DNA of 64,000 nucleotides, from contig CM037868.1 of NCBI GenBank assembly GCA_021292105.1, positions 24,998,303-25,062,302 of the forward strand. The letters are read 5' to 3'. The notes beneath the pieces are model-generated. The model saw only the letters and a program-made list of their open reading frames with translations, searched no databases and was not told the origin of the DNA. Below, piece by piece: positions 46,770 through 58,953 of this stretch. Numbering within the stretch: position 1 is the first letter of the stretch; each line of letters opens with the position of its first letter. A program made the position numbers and the translations under genes. The stretch is from Anadara kagoshimensis. Lineage: Eukaryota; Mollusca; Bivalvia; Arcoida; Arcidae.

Positions 46770-47010
46770 AGTAGTGGTGTTTACTGTCCTAGTCAAAAAT
46801 ATTTCACTTATATCGGGACGTCACCAGCAAAAGGCAAAGCTGCAGAAATTTTATTTGTGCCTTGCGATTATACAGCAGGGTTCTTCATCGTGCCAAGCTT
46901 AAGCCTACCAGTGACAAGGGACCTATTTATTCCCAAAGACAGATCCGTGACTTGGCGAAACAACAGTCACTACCCACTTTTAACTAAAAGGCGGTACTTT
47001 TAGTTTTTCA
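46770..47010 (-). mobile_element. SINE fragment (molluscan V-type central domain)
   Basis: Matches 51,118-51,370: gtagtggtgtttactgtcct, caaaaatatttcacttatat, cgggacgtcaccagc, ggttcttcatcgtgccaag, cagtcactacccacttt. The tRNA-like end is missing. Similar domains are known from bivalve V-SINEs such as RUDI; the family name is an inference. Confidence 0.68.
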
Positions 47011-47071
47011 CTCTCGGTCTTTTTTCCCCGGGGAAGGTTCGCGTATTTTACCTTATTTGTAAGTTTCAAAA

Positions 47072-47253
47072 TACAGTAAAACCTGCAGTTAAAGGCCACC
47101 CTAGAGAACCAGTAAACGTGGCCTTTATGGACAGGTGGCCTTTATATACAGGTTTAAATAATATAAATAAAGAACAATTGGGATACAACTTTAATGGCCT
47201 TTATAAACAGGTGGCCCTTTTACAAATGTGGCCTTTAAGACAGTTCGACTGTA
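47072..47253. mobile_element. MITE-like TIR element (TACAGTC family), copy 3
   Basis: Starts tacagtaaaacctgcagtta, ends agacagttcgactgta; the interior has aagaacaattgggatacaac and repeated ggccttta. Confidence 0.85.
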
Positions 47254-47444
47254 TTTACTTTGCATCGGACATGGTTAGTAAATTTGTTTTTTTATTATAA
47301 GGTGAGAATTGGCTGCGATAGCTAATAAATTTCCAGACGATCAAAGAATACTTGATGTAATTCGTTAAAACAAGCTCTATTCAAAGATGTTGACAAATTC
47401 ACATTTGTATAGCAAGATACTTACGTGAATATTTAATTGTAAGT

Positions 47445-50400
47445 AACACCATATATATCCGTATAGTCATGTCTATATACCTATGTCTGTATAGTCATAT
47501 CGGTACAGGTATATCCGTATAGTCATGTTTATATATCCCTGTCGGTATAGTCATATCGGTACTGGTATATCCTTATAGCTATGTCTATATACCCCTGTCG
47601 GTATAGTCATATTGGTACAAGTTTATCCGTATAGTTATGTCTATATATCCATGTCTGTATAGTCATATCGGTACAGGTATATCCGTATAGTCATGTCTAT
47701 ATATACCTGTCGGTATAGTCATATCGGTACAGGTATATCAGTGTAGTCATGTCTATATATCCCTGTCTGTATAGTCATATCGGTACAGGTATATCAGTGT
47801 AGTCATGTCTATATATCCCTGTCTGTATAGTCATATCGGTCCAGGTATATCAGTGTAGTCATGCTATATATCCCTGTCTGTATAGTCATATCGGTACAGG
47901 TATATCAGTGTAGTCATGTCTATATATCCCTGTCTGTATAGTCATATCGGTACAGGTATATCAGTGTAGTCATGTCTATATATCCCTGTCGGTATAGTCA
48001 TATCGGTACAGGTATATCAGTGTAGTCATGTCTATATATCCCTGTCTGTATAGTCATATCGGTACAGGTATATCAGTGTAGTCATGTCTATATATCCCTG
48101 TCGGTATAGTCATATCTGTACAGGTATATCCGTATAGTCATGTCTATATATCCCTGTCGGTATAGTCATATCGGTACAGGTATATCCGTATAGTCATGTC
48201 TATATATCCCTGTCGGTATAGTCATATCGGTACAGGTATATCCGTATAGTCATGTCTATATATCGCTGTCTGTATAGTCATATCGGTACAGGTATATACG
48301 TATAGTCGTATCTATATATCCCTGTCGGTATAGTCATATCGGTACAGGTATATCCGTATAGTCATGTCTATATATCCCTGTCGGTATAGTCATATCGATA
48401 CAGGTATATCCGTATAGTCATGTCTATATATCCCTGTCGGTATAGTCATATCGGTACAGGTATATACGTATAGTCGTATCTATATATCCCTGTCGGTATA
48501 GTCATATCGGTACAGGTATATCCGTATAGCCATGTCTATATATCCCTGTCGGTATAGTCATATCGATACAGGTATATCCGTATAGTCATGTCTATATATC
48601 CCTGTCGGTATAGTCATATCGGTACAAGTATATCCGTATAGTCATGTGTATATATCCCTGTCGGTATAGTCATATCGTACAAGTACATAGTATATCCGTA
48701 TAGCCATGTCTATATATCCCTGTCGGTATAGTCATATCGGTACAAGTATATCCGTATAGTCATGTGTATATATCCCTGTCGGTATAGTCATATCGGTACA
48801 AGAATATCCGTATAGCCATGTCTATATATCCCTGTCGGTATAGTCATATCGGTACAAGTATATCCGTATAGTCATGTCTATATATCCCTGTGGGTATAGT
48901 CATATCGGTACAAGTATATCCGTATAGCCATGTCTATATATCCCTGTCGGTATAGTCATATCGGTACAGGTATATCCGTATAGTCATGTCTGTATATCCC
49001 TTGTCTGTATAGTCATATCAGTAAACGTATATCCGTAGAGTCATGTCTAAATATCCCTGTCGGTATAGTCATATATGTACAGGTATATCCGTATATTCAT
49101 TTCAATATATCCCTGTCGGTATAGCCATGTCGGCATTGCTATATCGGTACAGGTATATCCGTATAGTCATGTCTAAATATCCCTGTTGGTATAGCCATGT
49201 CGACATTGCTATATCGGTACAGGTATATCCGTATAGTCATGTCTATATATCCCTGTCGGTATAGTCATATCGGTACAGGTTTATCCGTATAGTCATGTCT
49301 ATATATCGCTGTCGGTATAGGGATGTCGGTACAGGTTTATCCGTATAGTCATGTCTATATATCGTTGTCGGTATAGGGATGTCGGTACAGGTATATCCGT
49401 ATAGTCATGCCTACATATCGCTGTCGGTATAGGGATGTCGGTATAGTCATATCGGTACAGATATATCCGTATAGTCATGTCTATATATCGCTGTCTGTAT
49501 AGTCATATCGGTACAGGTATATCCGTATAGTCATGTCTATATATCCCTGTCGGTATAGTCATATCGGTACAGGTATATCCGTATAGTCATGTCTATATAT
49601 CGCTATCTGTATAGTCATATCGGTACAGGTATATCCGTATAGTCATGTCTATATATCCCTGTCGGTATAGTCATATCGGTACAGGTATATCCGTAGAGTC
49701 ATGTCTATATATCGCTGTCGGTATAGGGATGTCGGTACAGGTATATCCGTATAGTCATGTCTATATATCGCTGTCGGTATAGGGATGTCGGTATTGTTAT
49801 ACCGGTACAGATATATCCGTATAGTCATGTCTATATATCCCTGTCGGTATAGGGGTGTATGTATAGTCATATCGGTACAGGTATATCCGTATAGTCATGT
49901 CTATATATCCCTGTCGGTATAGGGGTGTATGTATAGTCATATCGGTACAGGTATATCCGTATAGCCATGTCTATATATCCCTGTCGGTATAGTCATATCG
50001 GTACAAGTATATCCGTATAGTAATGTCTATATATCCCTGTCGGTATAGTCATATCGGTACAGGTATATCCGTATAGTCATGTCTATATATCCCTGTCGGT
50101 ATAGTCATATCGGTACAGGTATATCCGTATAGTCATGTCTATATATCCTTGTCTGTATAGTCATATCGGTACAGGTATATCCGTATAATTATGTCTATAT
50201 ATCCATGTCGGTATAGTCATATCAGTACTGGTATATCTGTATAGTCATATCTATATATCCCTGTCGGTATAGTCATATCGGTACAAGTATATCCGTATAG
50301 TCATGTCTATGTATCCCTGTCGGTATAGTTATATCGGTACAGGTATATCCGTATAATCATGTCTATATATCCATGTCGGTATAATCATATCGGTACAAGT

Positions 50401-51105
50401 ATATCCGTATAGTTATGTCTATATATCCCTGTCTATATAGTCATATCGGTACAGGTATATCCGTATAGTGATGTCTATATATCCATGTCGGTATAGGGGT
50501 GTATGTATAGTCATATCGGTACAGGTATATCCGTATAGCCATGTCTATATATCCCTGTCGGTATAGTCATATCGGTACAGGTATATCCGTATAGTTATGT
50601 CTATATATCGCTGTCTGTATAGTCATATCGGTACAGGTATATCCGTATAGCCATGTATATATACCCCTGTCGGTATAGTCATATCGATACAGGTATATCC
50701 GTATAGTCATGTCTGTATATCCCTGTCTGTATAGTCATATCGATACATGTATATCGTATAGTGATGTCTGTATATCCCTGTTGGTATAGTTATATCGGTA
50801 CAAGTATATCCGTATAGCCATGTATATATACCCCTGTCGGTATAGTCATATCGATACAGGTATATCCGTATAGTCATGTCTGTATATCCCTGTCTGTATA
50901 GTCATATCGATACATGTATATCGTATAGTGATGTCTGTATATCCCTGTTGGTATAGTTATATCGGTACATGTAAATCCGTATAGCCATGTCTACATATCA
51001 TATCGGTACTGGTATATCCGTATAGTCAAGTCTATATATCCCATCCCTCTCCATATAGTCATATCAGTACTGGTGTACCCGTATAGTTATGTCTATATAT
51101 ATTTT
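47445..51105. repeat. Minisatellite, 56-bp unit, about 3.6 kb
   Basis: Consensus: gtatatccgtatagtcatgt, ctatatatccctgtcggtat, agtcatatcggtacag. About 65 units. Each unit has two related halves (tatagtcatgtc / tatagtcatatc), so the 56-mer itself probably arose from a shorter repeat. Local variants cluster: gtgtagtcat in 47,735-48,090; ggtacaagtat in 48,600-48,930; an extra gggatgtcg block in 49,300-49,800. The unit is not a multiple of 3 and the translated frames are meaningless. Confidence 0.97.
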
Positions 51106-51117
51106 TAGATTTAGAGT

Positions 51118-51415
51118 AATGGTGTTTAACGTCCTAGTCAAGAATATTTCATTTATATCGAGACGTCGCCAGCTATAGGCGAAAGTGCAGACATTTTCTC
51201 TGTGCGATGCGCTGGTGGCAATATATAACCAGCGGGGTTCTTTATCGTGCCAAGCCTACCGTGACACGGAACCTAGTTTATTTTAAGTCCCCATTCGAAA
51301 GAACCGCGACTTTCATTTCGTAATGCCGAGTGCTAAAGTCACTACCCACTTTCAAGTCTTGGGTCAGACCCGGCCAAGGATCGAACCCACGACCTCCCAC
51401 TCACGGTATGACTTT
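51118..51415 (-). mobile_element. SINE, most complete copy
   Basis: Plus strand: gtgtttaacgtcctagtcaa, tatcgagacgtcgccagc, ggggttctttatcgtgccaag, aagtcactacccactttcaa. Then comes ggatcgaacccacgacc (51,378-51,394), which reads on the minus strand as a Pol III box B. Box A is not clear, so the tRNA head is probably truncated. Confidence 0.75.
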
Positions 51416-51695
51416 AAAGAGAAAATATGATCAACTTATCTCCTCATATTTCCTTTTTTTTAACAATTTAGTACCACTGAATACACAAGATCGGGTCTCC
51501 CTTTATTGATCTAGGGTTAGTGTAGCAGGGGTTGCTTACACCTCTTCACTTTGCTAATAGAAGTACACGTGATAAACCTAATTATTTACCAACTTCAAAG
51601 TTTTTACTTCGCTTTTAACTGGTAATTTAGACGTAAATTAGCATGTTTTTTTTTTTTTTTTTTTTTGATTAAATGAAAAGACATTTAATGAAACT
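51416..51695. other. Non-coding; includes poly(T) tract
   Basis: T run of about 21 bases at 51,646-51,666. Nothing else recognised. Confidence 0.5.
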
Positions 51696-51955
51696 GGGAC
51701 CAGTTTCACAATCATTCCTTAGCTAAGATTTTCCTTAACTTAAATTTAGCAAATTTTTGTATTCCCTTTTTTGGAACTACTGGTGAATATTTTGTCAAAA
51801 CTAAATGCAAATGTTTTAATCTAGAAGTGATCTTAAAAATGACACCTTAAATTCCTCAATATCTTGAAAATTAACAAAATTATATCGATTTGAAATTTTG
51901 CCGTATTTAAGTTAGGGAAAATCTTAGCTAAGGAATGATTGTGAAACCGGGACCT
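51695..51955. mobile_element. MITE with long inverted ends
   Basis: The left end is ccagtttcacaatcattcct then tagctaagattttcc. The right end is its inverse (ggaaaatcttagctaagg, aatgattgtgaaaccgg). The arms pair for about 45 bases, with ggacc at both extremes. About 260 bp, no ORF. Confidence 0.88.
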
Positions 51956-52607
51956 GGAAACTATCAATAACATAACTTGCTCCAAATGCTCCAAAATTCA
52001 TTTGCTGCATAACAAAATATTATGAGGACAAAGAGGACTAAAGTCCAGACTTTTTGTGTAAAATAAACGCTCTAGCGCGTTATGATTAGTTTTCTTTGCA
52101 CGACAATGGAAGTTATAGCACTATAAACACCATTTCTAGACAATTTAATGGTTATATTTTGTAAATCTTATTTTTGTTTTTGAATCATAGAATAAGATTT
52201 AAAACACTTGTTTACGACATGAAATTCCAACTGCAGGTATAGGCGTAAGCAAGAGATTGATGACGTCACATTCGCAAATGTTATTATAGTTCCATAACTT
52301 TACTTTGTCTCAAACAGAAAACAGTAAATATAAATATTAAAACATAATATGTACAAGAAATAAAAGTTACGGTGTTCTACGTACGAAAGAGGCCTTTTAA
52401 ACAGATGCACCGTGTCATGACAGGCTCACTGCAATATCAATATTACTGCCACTTCACATATAGCTGGTGATGTATCGATATAACTGAAATATTTTTAACC
52501 GAATCAATTTCATGAGACTTGCAAAACTTATATTGACCGCCAAGATGTAAGAGTTACCTCTCTTGGTACGCTGTGTGACTGAACATAGTCCGTTATGGGA
52601 AAAGATA
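51956..52607. other. Non-coding with short SINE-domain remnant
   Basis: Positions 52,455-52,500 (tagctggtgatgtatcgata, aactgaaatatttttaacc) are the conserved SINE core. The remainder is unrecognised. Confidence 0.5.
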
Positions 52608-53045
52608 CAGTTCAGACCGAAAGTTTAATTCTAATCGACCCTCGGTATTTGCATGTATATCCCAAATGCCTCAGAAAAGGAGGTCAAGCCCATAATGTCC
52701 CAAAAAGGTCCGGTATGCTTGAATTATACACAAAATATCAAACCTTCGCCTGAATTGTGCCATTTAATGACATCACTGACACAAGTACGTCATAAGTTGC
52801 CGTGACACTGCTTTAGTACCGTGATGGAGGCCAGTGTCGATATATAAAAGACATGGCCGGCTATACGTCAATTAAAGCATGGCTATTGAGATATGGATAG
52901 TAAGTTGACAAAAAAAAAATGCCAGGAGATTACAGTTTCTAAAATGCTATCGGATATATCATTCACTAGAGGCTTATTTAAACGGTCGATACAGCATTAT
53001 TTTGTTAGCTAATACTAAACATTTAACAGTCTGTACTGTCATTGA
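52608..53045. mobile_element. TIR element of the GACGTCA-containing family, copy 1
   Basis: The left end is acagttcagaccgaaagttt; the right end (taaacatttaacagtctgta) inverts to tacagactgttaaatgttta. The interior has aatgacatcactgacacaag, tacgtcataagttgccgtga and ggccggctatacgtcaatta, shared with 55,455-55,955 and, inverted, with 59,640-59,900. Confidence 0.75.
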
Positions 53046-53066
53046 TATCAAACGAAAGATCAATAC

Positions 53067-54692
53067 AGTCAAACCTGTCTATAAAGACAACCCAAGGGGA
53101 TCAGTAAAGGCAACCAAAGGGGATCAGTAAAGGCAATCCAAGGGGGTCAGTAAAGGCAACCAAAGGGGGTCAGTAAAGGCAACCAAAGGGGGTCAGTAAA
53201 GGCAACCCAAGGGGATCAGTAAAGGCAACCCAAGGGGGTCAGTAAAGGCAACCAAAGGGGATCAGTAAAGGCAACCAAAGGGGATCAGTAAAGGCAATCC
53301 AAGGGGTCAGTAAAGGCAACCAAAGGGGTCAGTAAAAATAACCCAAGGGGATCAGTAAAGGCAACCAAAGGGGATCAGTAAAGGCAACCCAAGGGGGTCA
53401 GTAAAGGCAACCAAAGGGGTCAGTAAAGGCAACCCAAGGGGGTCAGTAAAGGCAACCAAAGGGGTCAGTAAAGGCAACCCAAGGGGGTCAGTAAAGGCAA
53501 CCAAAGGGGATCAGTAAAGGCAACCCAAGGGGGTCAGTAAAGGCAACCCAAGGGGTCAGTAAAGACAACCCAAGGGGATCAGAAAAGGCAACTAAAATGA
53601 ATCGGTGAAGGCAACCCAAGGGGGTCAGTAAAGGCAACCCAAGGGGATCAATAAAGGCAACCAAAGGGGATCCGTAAAGGCAACCCAAGGGGATCAATAA
53701 AGGCAACCAAAAGGGATCAGTAAAGGCAACACAAGGGGATCAGTAAAGGCAACCCAAGGGAATACAGTCAAACATGTCTATAAAGAACAACCCAAGGGGA
53801 TCAGTAAAAGCAAACAAAGGGGATCAGTAAAGGCAACCCAAGGGGATCAGTAAAGGCAACCAAAGGCGATCAGTAAAGGCAACCAAAGAGAATCAGTAAA
53901 GGCAATCCCGGGGGACCAATAAAGACAACCCAAAAGGATCAGTAAAAATAATCCAAGGGGCTCCAAGGGGATCAGTAAAGGCAAACAAAGAGAGTCAGTA
54001 AATATAACCCAGGGGGGTCAGTAAAGGCAACCCAAGAGGATCAGTAAAGGCAACCCAAGCGGATCAGTAAAGACAACCGAAGGAATAAATAAAGACAACC
54101 CAAAGGGATCAGTAAAGATAACCCAAGGGGATCAGTAAAGGCACTCCAAGGGGATGAGTAAAGGCAACCCAAGGGGATCAGTAAAGACATCCAAGCGGAT
54201 CAGTAAAGACAACCGAAGGAATAAATAAAGACAACCCAAAGGGATCAGTAAAGATAACCCCAGGGTACCAGTAAAGACAACCCAAAGGGATCAGTAAAGA
54301 TAACCCAAGGGGATCAGTAAAGGCGTCCAAGCGGATCAGTAAAGATAACCCAAGGGGATCAGTAAAGACAACCCCAGGGGACGAGTAAAGATAACCCAAA
54401 GGGACCAGGAAAGATAAACCAAGGGGATCAGTAAAGGCAACTAAGGGGATCAGTAAAGACAAACAAAGAGAGTCAGTAAAGACAACCCCAGGGGACCAAT
54501 AGAGACAACCCTAAGGGTATCAGTAAAGGCAACCAAAGGGGATTAGTAAAGTACACTTTTTGGCGAGTTGACTCTTATATAGAAAATTAAATAACACAAA
54601 TAAAGACTAATGGGATAAAATTTTACTGGTTTTTTTGAAGCAAGTGAGCCTAATATAGAGATCAGGTGGCTTTTAAGGCAGGTCGGGAGTAT
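53067..54692. mobile_element. TACAGTC-family MITE swollen by an internal minisatellite
   Basis: The left end is acagtcaaacctgtctataa (53,067). The expected other arm is at 54,585-54,692 (acacaaataaagactaatgg ... caggtggcttttaaggcaggt). Between them the subterminal segment caacccaaggggatcagtaa (as in gccacccaagggaatcagtaa of copy 1, reverse strand) is repeated about 60 times. A second partial element start (tacagtcaaacatgtctata) is embedded at 53,763. Confidence 0.88.
53087..54560. repeat. Minisatellite, 22-24 bp unit, MITE-derived
   Basis: The unit is caaccaaaggggatcagtaa followed by aggc, with variants caacccaaggggg and ataacccaagg. The unit matches the subterminal region of the surrounding MITE. 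Units alternate between 22, 23 and 24 bp, so reading frames are incidental. Confidence 0.95.
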
Positions 54693-55454
54693 TTTAGAAG
54701 AAAAAAACAAATATAACACAAGGAATCGTTTAATACTGAAAAACTCGAAATACACCGCGACACCCATGGTCAACAAAAATATAGTTGCCAAATCTGCCAA
54801 AGCTATGACTATGTATACAAGGGTCCTCCGACTTTGTTTTTAGCAGTGAGACAAAGTAAATTTTCCTTTCTCCAGCAGGGCATATCCGTCGCTTGTAACC
54901 TGCGCTTTCACATTCAATATCGACACTGGTTCCTGTGTGAAAATTAAAATATAGAAATGTAAGTCACTGGTGAAGCATACTTGTGACAGTCCAAAGTAGA
55001 AATCCTATCTACGGAACAAACTGACAATCCGAGAAACCAAGACAGTAATATTACGTCATGATGACGTCGCCTCAAGTTGTGCACATCACCTGTTCACTGA
55101 TTCTTACATTCTTTTCTTTAAAGTTTTTTTTTTTTTTTTGAATTTTTAGTGAAAAACAATACGTTACACATAATTGTTCTTCCGCATGTTCCAATACTTA
55201 CCATTTTAAAAAAAGAAGTCTTTTATGTTATGTTGGTGACGTCACTACTGTGCGTAAACGTGATTTATGTATAGATAAATGTTTTAAAATGATTGAACTT
55301 TGACCTGTGTATTTTTATGCTTGGAAATATAAATTATGACAAACTTTGAGTTGAAATTAAATTTCAGTTCTAGTGCTTTTATTGTCAATTAAAAATTAAA
55401 AATATTCAATTTGTTCCATAGATCTATGAGATTTCCATTTGGGACTGTATCATA
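54693..55454. other. Non-coding, nothing recognised
   Basis: A poly(T) tract lies near 55,126-55,139. No repeat partner or gene is seen. Confidence 0.45.
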
Positions 55455-55955
55455 AACCGTATGTACAGACCTGTCGAAAGTTTAACTCTTAAAATTTAAC
55501 AAATTGATGGATCGCCGGCCAGGCCTACAATTCTGACAAATGGCCGATATATTTGATTTATACACAAAAAGAATAAAAACTAGACCGTTTAATGACGTCA
55601 CGGACACTAGTACGTCATAAGTTGCCGTGACGCTGCTTTGGTACCGTAATGGTGGCCGTTTAATGACGTCACAGACACTTGTACGTCATTAGTTGCCGTG
55701 ACGCTGCTTTGGTACCATGATGGCGGCCAGTGTCGGAACATAATAGATATGGCCGGCGATACGTCACTTAGTGCGAAACTCATAGTTATTCACTCCGCAT
55801 TACCTAAGTATATAACGAGTTTTTTTTCGGATATACCAGCTGCATTTTATCTTTTAACAGTTAGCTATCCATATCTAAGCAACTCAACATCAAATCTTCA
55901 AATCTTTTTGCTGGTTCAGTTTTAAACTTTTGACAGGTCTGAACTGTATCTGATT
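55455..55955. mobile_element. TIR element of the GACGTCA-containing family, copy 2, with internal tandem duplication
   Basis: The left end, gtacagacctgtcgaaagtt, and the right end, aaacttttgacaggtctgaa ... ctgt, are inverted repeats. An approximately 67-bp block (tttaatgacgtcac, gtacgtcat, agttgccgtgacgctgcttt) is duplicated at 55,589 and 55,657. CRE-like TGACGTCA occurs in both blocks. Confidence 0.8.
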
Positions 55956-56059
55956 TACATATGTTCGTTTCATGTAAAAGTTGCCATTTCGTAAAATAAA
56001 ATAACTGATTTTGACCGTGTTCTTCTTGAAGTTACAACATTAAACGTGTTTGAATGCTT

Positions 56060-56400
56060 ATTAGTTCAACTCATCTGTTATACGCTCGGACCACATGTGG
56101 GAAAGTGAATTTTCCTTATCGTTGGCCTTTACTGATTCACCTGGTATCAGTATAATGGACTGGGGGAGTGGTACGCTTATCTGCGGCGTACTGACTCTGT
56201 GAGCTAGCACGGTAAAGTCGCCCTGAGTGCGCGCTAGTACAAGGCAGACCATACAACACACTCGCACTTCACATGCATACACAAAAATTGTTCATAGATT
56301 AATCCATAGAGATTAATTAAATAGTTCTCGTCGCGAATAGCTGAAAAATTGCTGATGCGACGTTAAGCAACATTCAACCAACCAACCAACCATCATCTGT
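56060..56400 (+). mobile_element. SINE with CAACC-repeat tail
   Basis: Contains gtatcagtataatggactgg, cgtactgactctgtgagcta and a 3' section gctgaaaaattgctgatgcg, acgttaagcaacattc, ending in (CAAC)n. The gacgttaa 3' section is typical of mollusc V-type SINEs. No clear box A or B was found, so it is 5' truncated or of another head type. Confidence 0.65.
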
Positions 56401-56401
56401 T

Positions 56402-56552
56402 ATACAATCCATCCTACCGTAAAGGCCGACTCTATATAAGGGCCACTTGCTTATAAAGGCCAGTAGAATTAGATCCAAATTGTTCTCTTTTAATATCAAG
56501 AACCTGTATATTAAGGCAACTTTTACTTCTTTTATAGACAGGTTGGACTGTA
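56402..56552. mobile_element. MITE-like TIR element (TACAGTC family), copy 5
   Basis: Starts atacaatccatcctaccgta and ends tatagacaggttggactgta. The interior has tctatataagggccacttgc. It lies directly behind the SINE tail. Confidence 0.8.
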
Positions 56553-56599
56553 TACTGCAATTAGTCCGAAAACAGGTATCCAACTGTGACAAAACGGTC

Positions 56600-56835
56600 C
56601 CGAGGAGATCATAAACTCCGATGCTTTTTGTAATTTTAGACTTAGCGCTCTAATTATAAAGAACTCTCTTTCTGTAAACTGTCCTGAACGCAATGTAACA
56701 GTAAAAATTTTTGTCATAGCTCCTTTAGCTGGTGACGCATTAATAAAACTGAAACAGTTTTGACTGGGACGTAAAACAAATTCAATCAATCAATCAAACA
56801 ATCGATTGATCAACCAATCAACCAATCAATCAGTC
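56600..56835 (+). mobile_element. SINE fragment with AATC-repeat tail
   Basis: Contains ttagctggtgacgcattaat, aaaactgaaacagttttgac and tgggacgtaaaac, then a tail of (AATC)n with variants. This is the same central domain as the SINEs at 46.8 and 51.1 kb, on the opposite strand. Confidence 0.65.
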
Positions 56836-57135
56836 GTATGTATGTACCGTAAGGTTTTATAAATCGAAAAATAATACACCAAGCCCCACTCCCGCCAAAT
56901 TGAAAACTGACAAAATGAATTCAATATGTATTTTAGCTTTTCAAAATTCTTTTTTATGCATTCTAACAATTGTTAATCTCGAAAAAGCTTAAATTAAATA
57001 CATTTTGTATTAAAGGTATCGAACAAGCACAATTTTTAACAAAACAAAATTCATTTTGTGGACAAAAAAGAACAAAATCTGTTAGAACTTACTTATACAT
57101 GTATTAAACACTAAAATCAAGTTATTTTGCTCTTT
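56836..57135. other. Non-coding, nothing recognised
   Basis: AT-rich with no repeat partner in the window. Confidence 0.4.
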
Positions 57136-57415
57136 ATACCCCCGTAAAGTAGTGTTAGGGGAATATACAGAAATCACCATGTCTGTCTGTCTGTCCGTCC
57201 GTGTAAAATTGTGTCCGGTCCATATCTCATAGCTGCTTTGGACTGAGGACTTTCATAAAACTTCACATGAATAATTATAACCTCCATGCTCTAAAATGTG
57301 TGTCGTGACCTTGAGCCAGTGTCATATATTAAAGGTTAAGGTCGGGGCAAACATTGAATGTTGGGGGCGTGGTTATTTGGCTCTTAAGAGACGTGGGGCT
57401 GGTTATCGGCAGAGG
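57136..57415. repeat. Dispersed repeat with GTCT tract
   Basis: tttatacccccgtaaagtag, ggggaatatacagaaatcac and catgtctgtctgtctgtccg form a phrase I recognise as common in bivalve genomes. The element class is uncertain. Contains a short (GTCT)n run at 57,180-57,200. Confidence 0.5.
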
Positions 57416-57639
57416 ACTATTAGACAACAAGAGGGTTAAGGGTATCGCGGTAAATATTGTAACGTACCTGGTTTAAAACATACTTTAAACCTTGCTTTGC
57501 ACCCATGGGCTGCCCATATATCGCCGAGAAACTTCCCGTACGATTGTCTGTAGAAGCAGGGATTGTTAGGCGATTTGTGTGACTGGATCGTTACATTTGT
57601 GACGAACATTGATCCGGGTACTTTACATCGATTATACTT

Positions 57640-57691
57640 TTGTCCTCGACTGCTACAAGTAATGGATTTACATCTGATATTAACTGAAAAA

Positions 57692-57743
<52 letters not shown>

Positions 57744-57793
57744 AATCCTGACTGCTACAAGTGATTGATGTACATTTGATATTTAGTGAAAAA

Positions 57794-57825
<32 letters not shown>

Positions 57826-57868
57826 AATCCTCACTGCTACAATTGATGTACATTTGATATTTAGTGAA

Positions 57869-57899
<31 letters not shown>

Positions 57900-57942
57900 C
57901 ATGACCGCTTCAAGTGATAAATGTACATTTGATATTTACAAA

Positions 57943-57994
<52 letters not shown>

Positions 57995-58041
57995 CATGAC
58001 CGCTTCAAGTGATAGATGGATGTACATTTGATATTTACAAA

Positions 58042-58077
<36 letters not shown>

Positions 58078-58130
58078 AATCCCGACTGCGTCAAGTGAAT
58101 GATGTACATTCGATATTTACAGAAAAAATA
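57640..58130. repeat. Compound tandem repeat: 45-bp block alternating with AAAT tracts
   Basis: The block tgactgctacaagtgattga, tgtacatttgatatttagtg occurs five or more times, each followed by an AAAT tract of different length. The third and fourth blocks share the variant atgaccgcttcaagtgata. It is a satellite whose units are bounded by microsatellites. Confidence 0.92.
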
Positions 58131-58415
58131 TAAATAACCAAATCTATCCATGTTCGCCTCGTGGTTTAGTTTAAGCCATGTGCCCCGAACAGGCAACTAA
58201 CTATGGCATAACGGGTCCTATAGAGACCATGTGCATAAAAACTGATGCTCTTTGTAATGGTCGCCTTATATATAAACGTGGCTGTTACATTAAATGGCGC
58301 CGCACACTATTTTTTGCAGTTGTAAAAGGCAGTGAAAAACACCAATGTGCTACGATCTGCTAAATTGATGCTAAAATACATGAGCAAAGTCATGACATAT
58401 TCCATCAGTGGAATG
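58131..58415. other. Non-coding, nothing recognised
   Basis: A 61-codon frame at 58,178-58,363 has no recognisable domain. Confidence 0.4.
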
Positions 58416-58419
58416 ACGC

Positions 58420-58560
58420 CGCTACGGCAGCCTATTAGGCTCATGAATAAAAAATAAAAGGCGTAATAACGCGAAATTAAGTCGTTAGGCGTTATTCACC
58501 TTTTAATTTTTTTAGTTGATGATCTTAATAGACTTTCGTGCGCGGCGGCTATAATCCAAT
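58420..58560. mobile_element. Fold-back element
   Basis: tattaggctcatgaataaaa, aataaaaggcgtaataacgc on the left pair with gcgttattcaccttttaatt, tttttagttgatgatcttaata on the right. Arms are about 42 bases with a few mismatches. GC-rich gccgc/gcggc lies outside both arms. Confidence 0.7.
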
Positions 58561-58913
58561 GAGGTTCGCCGTGTACTTACCAACGTAATCAATTACCAAC
58601 GTTTTTGCGTGGAACGTTTTGAAAAGCGTTTTCCATGTTTATAAACCCTCTGTCACAATATCGCTGACGGACTATAATTTGCATTCCATGCTTATGTTGT
58701 TTTGTTTTGTTCTCTGCTTCTTTCGTTCTGTTTCTTGTCACATTGTACTTTTATACTTTTGTGGGGTTGAGGGACAAATAATGCATTATAATCTTGAATA
58801 AACAACTCTTTTGGTTTTTATTTTTTTATATAATTATGTGAAATTAAAAGTGATGTTTAATTTAGTGGTAGAATTTGAAAAGTACTTTTTCTTCCTGATG
58901 ATAAGTGTAATTT

Positions 58914-58953
<40 letters not shown>

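Noticed and set aside
47445..51105. CRISPR-like look of the regular 56-bp repeats
   Set aside because: There are no unique spacers between repeats, the unit is continuous, and the genome is eukaryotic. It is a minisatellite.
53488..54462. Minus-strand frames with repeated LLIPLGCLY/FTDPLGL units as a repeat protein
   Set aside because: They come from the 22-24 bp MITE-derived minisatellite; frames change with unit length.
55698..55925. 75-codon frame overlapping a possible small protein
   Set aside because: It lies wholly inside the TIR element copy at 55,455-55,955 and is not conserved in the other copies.
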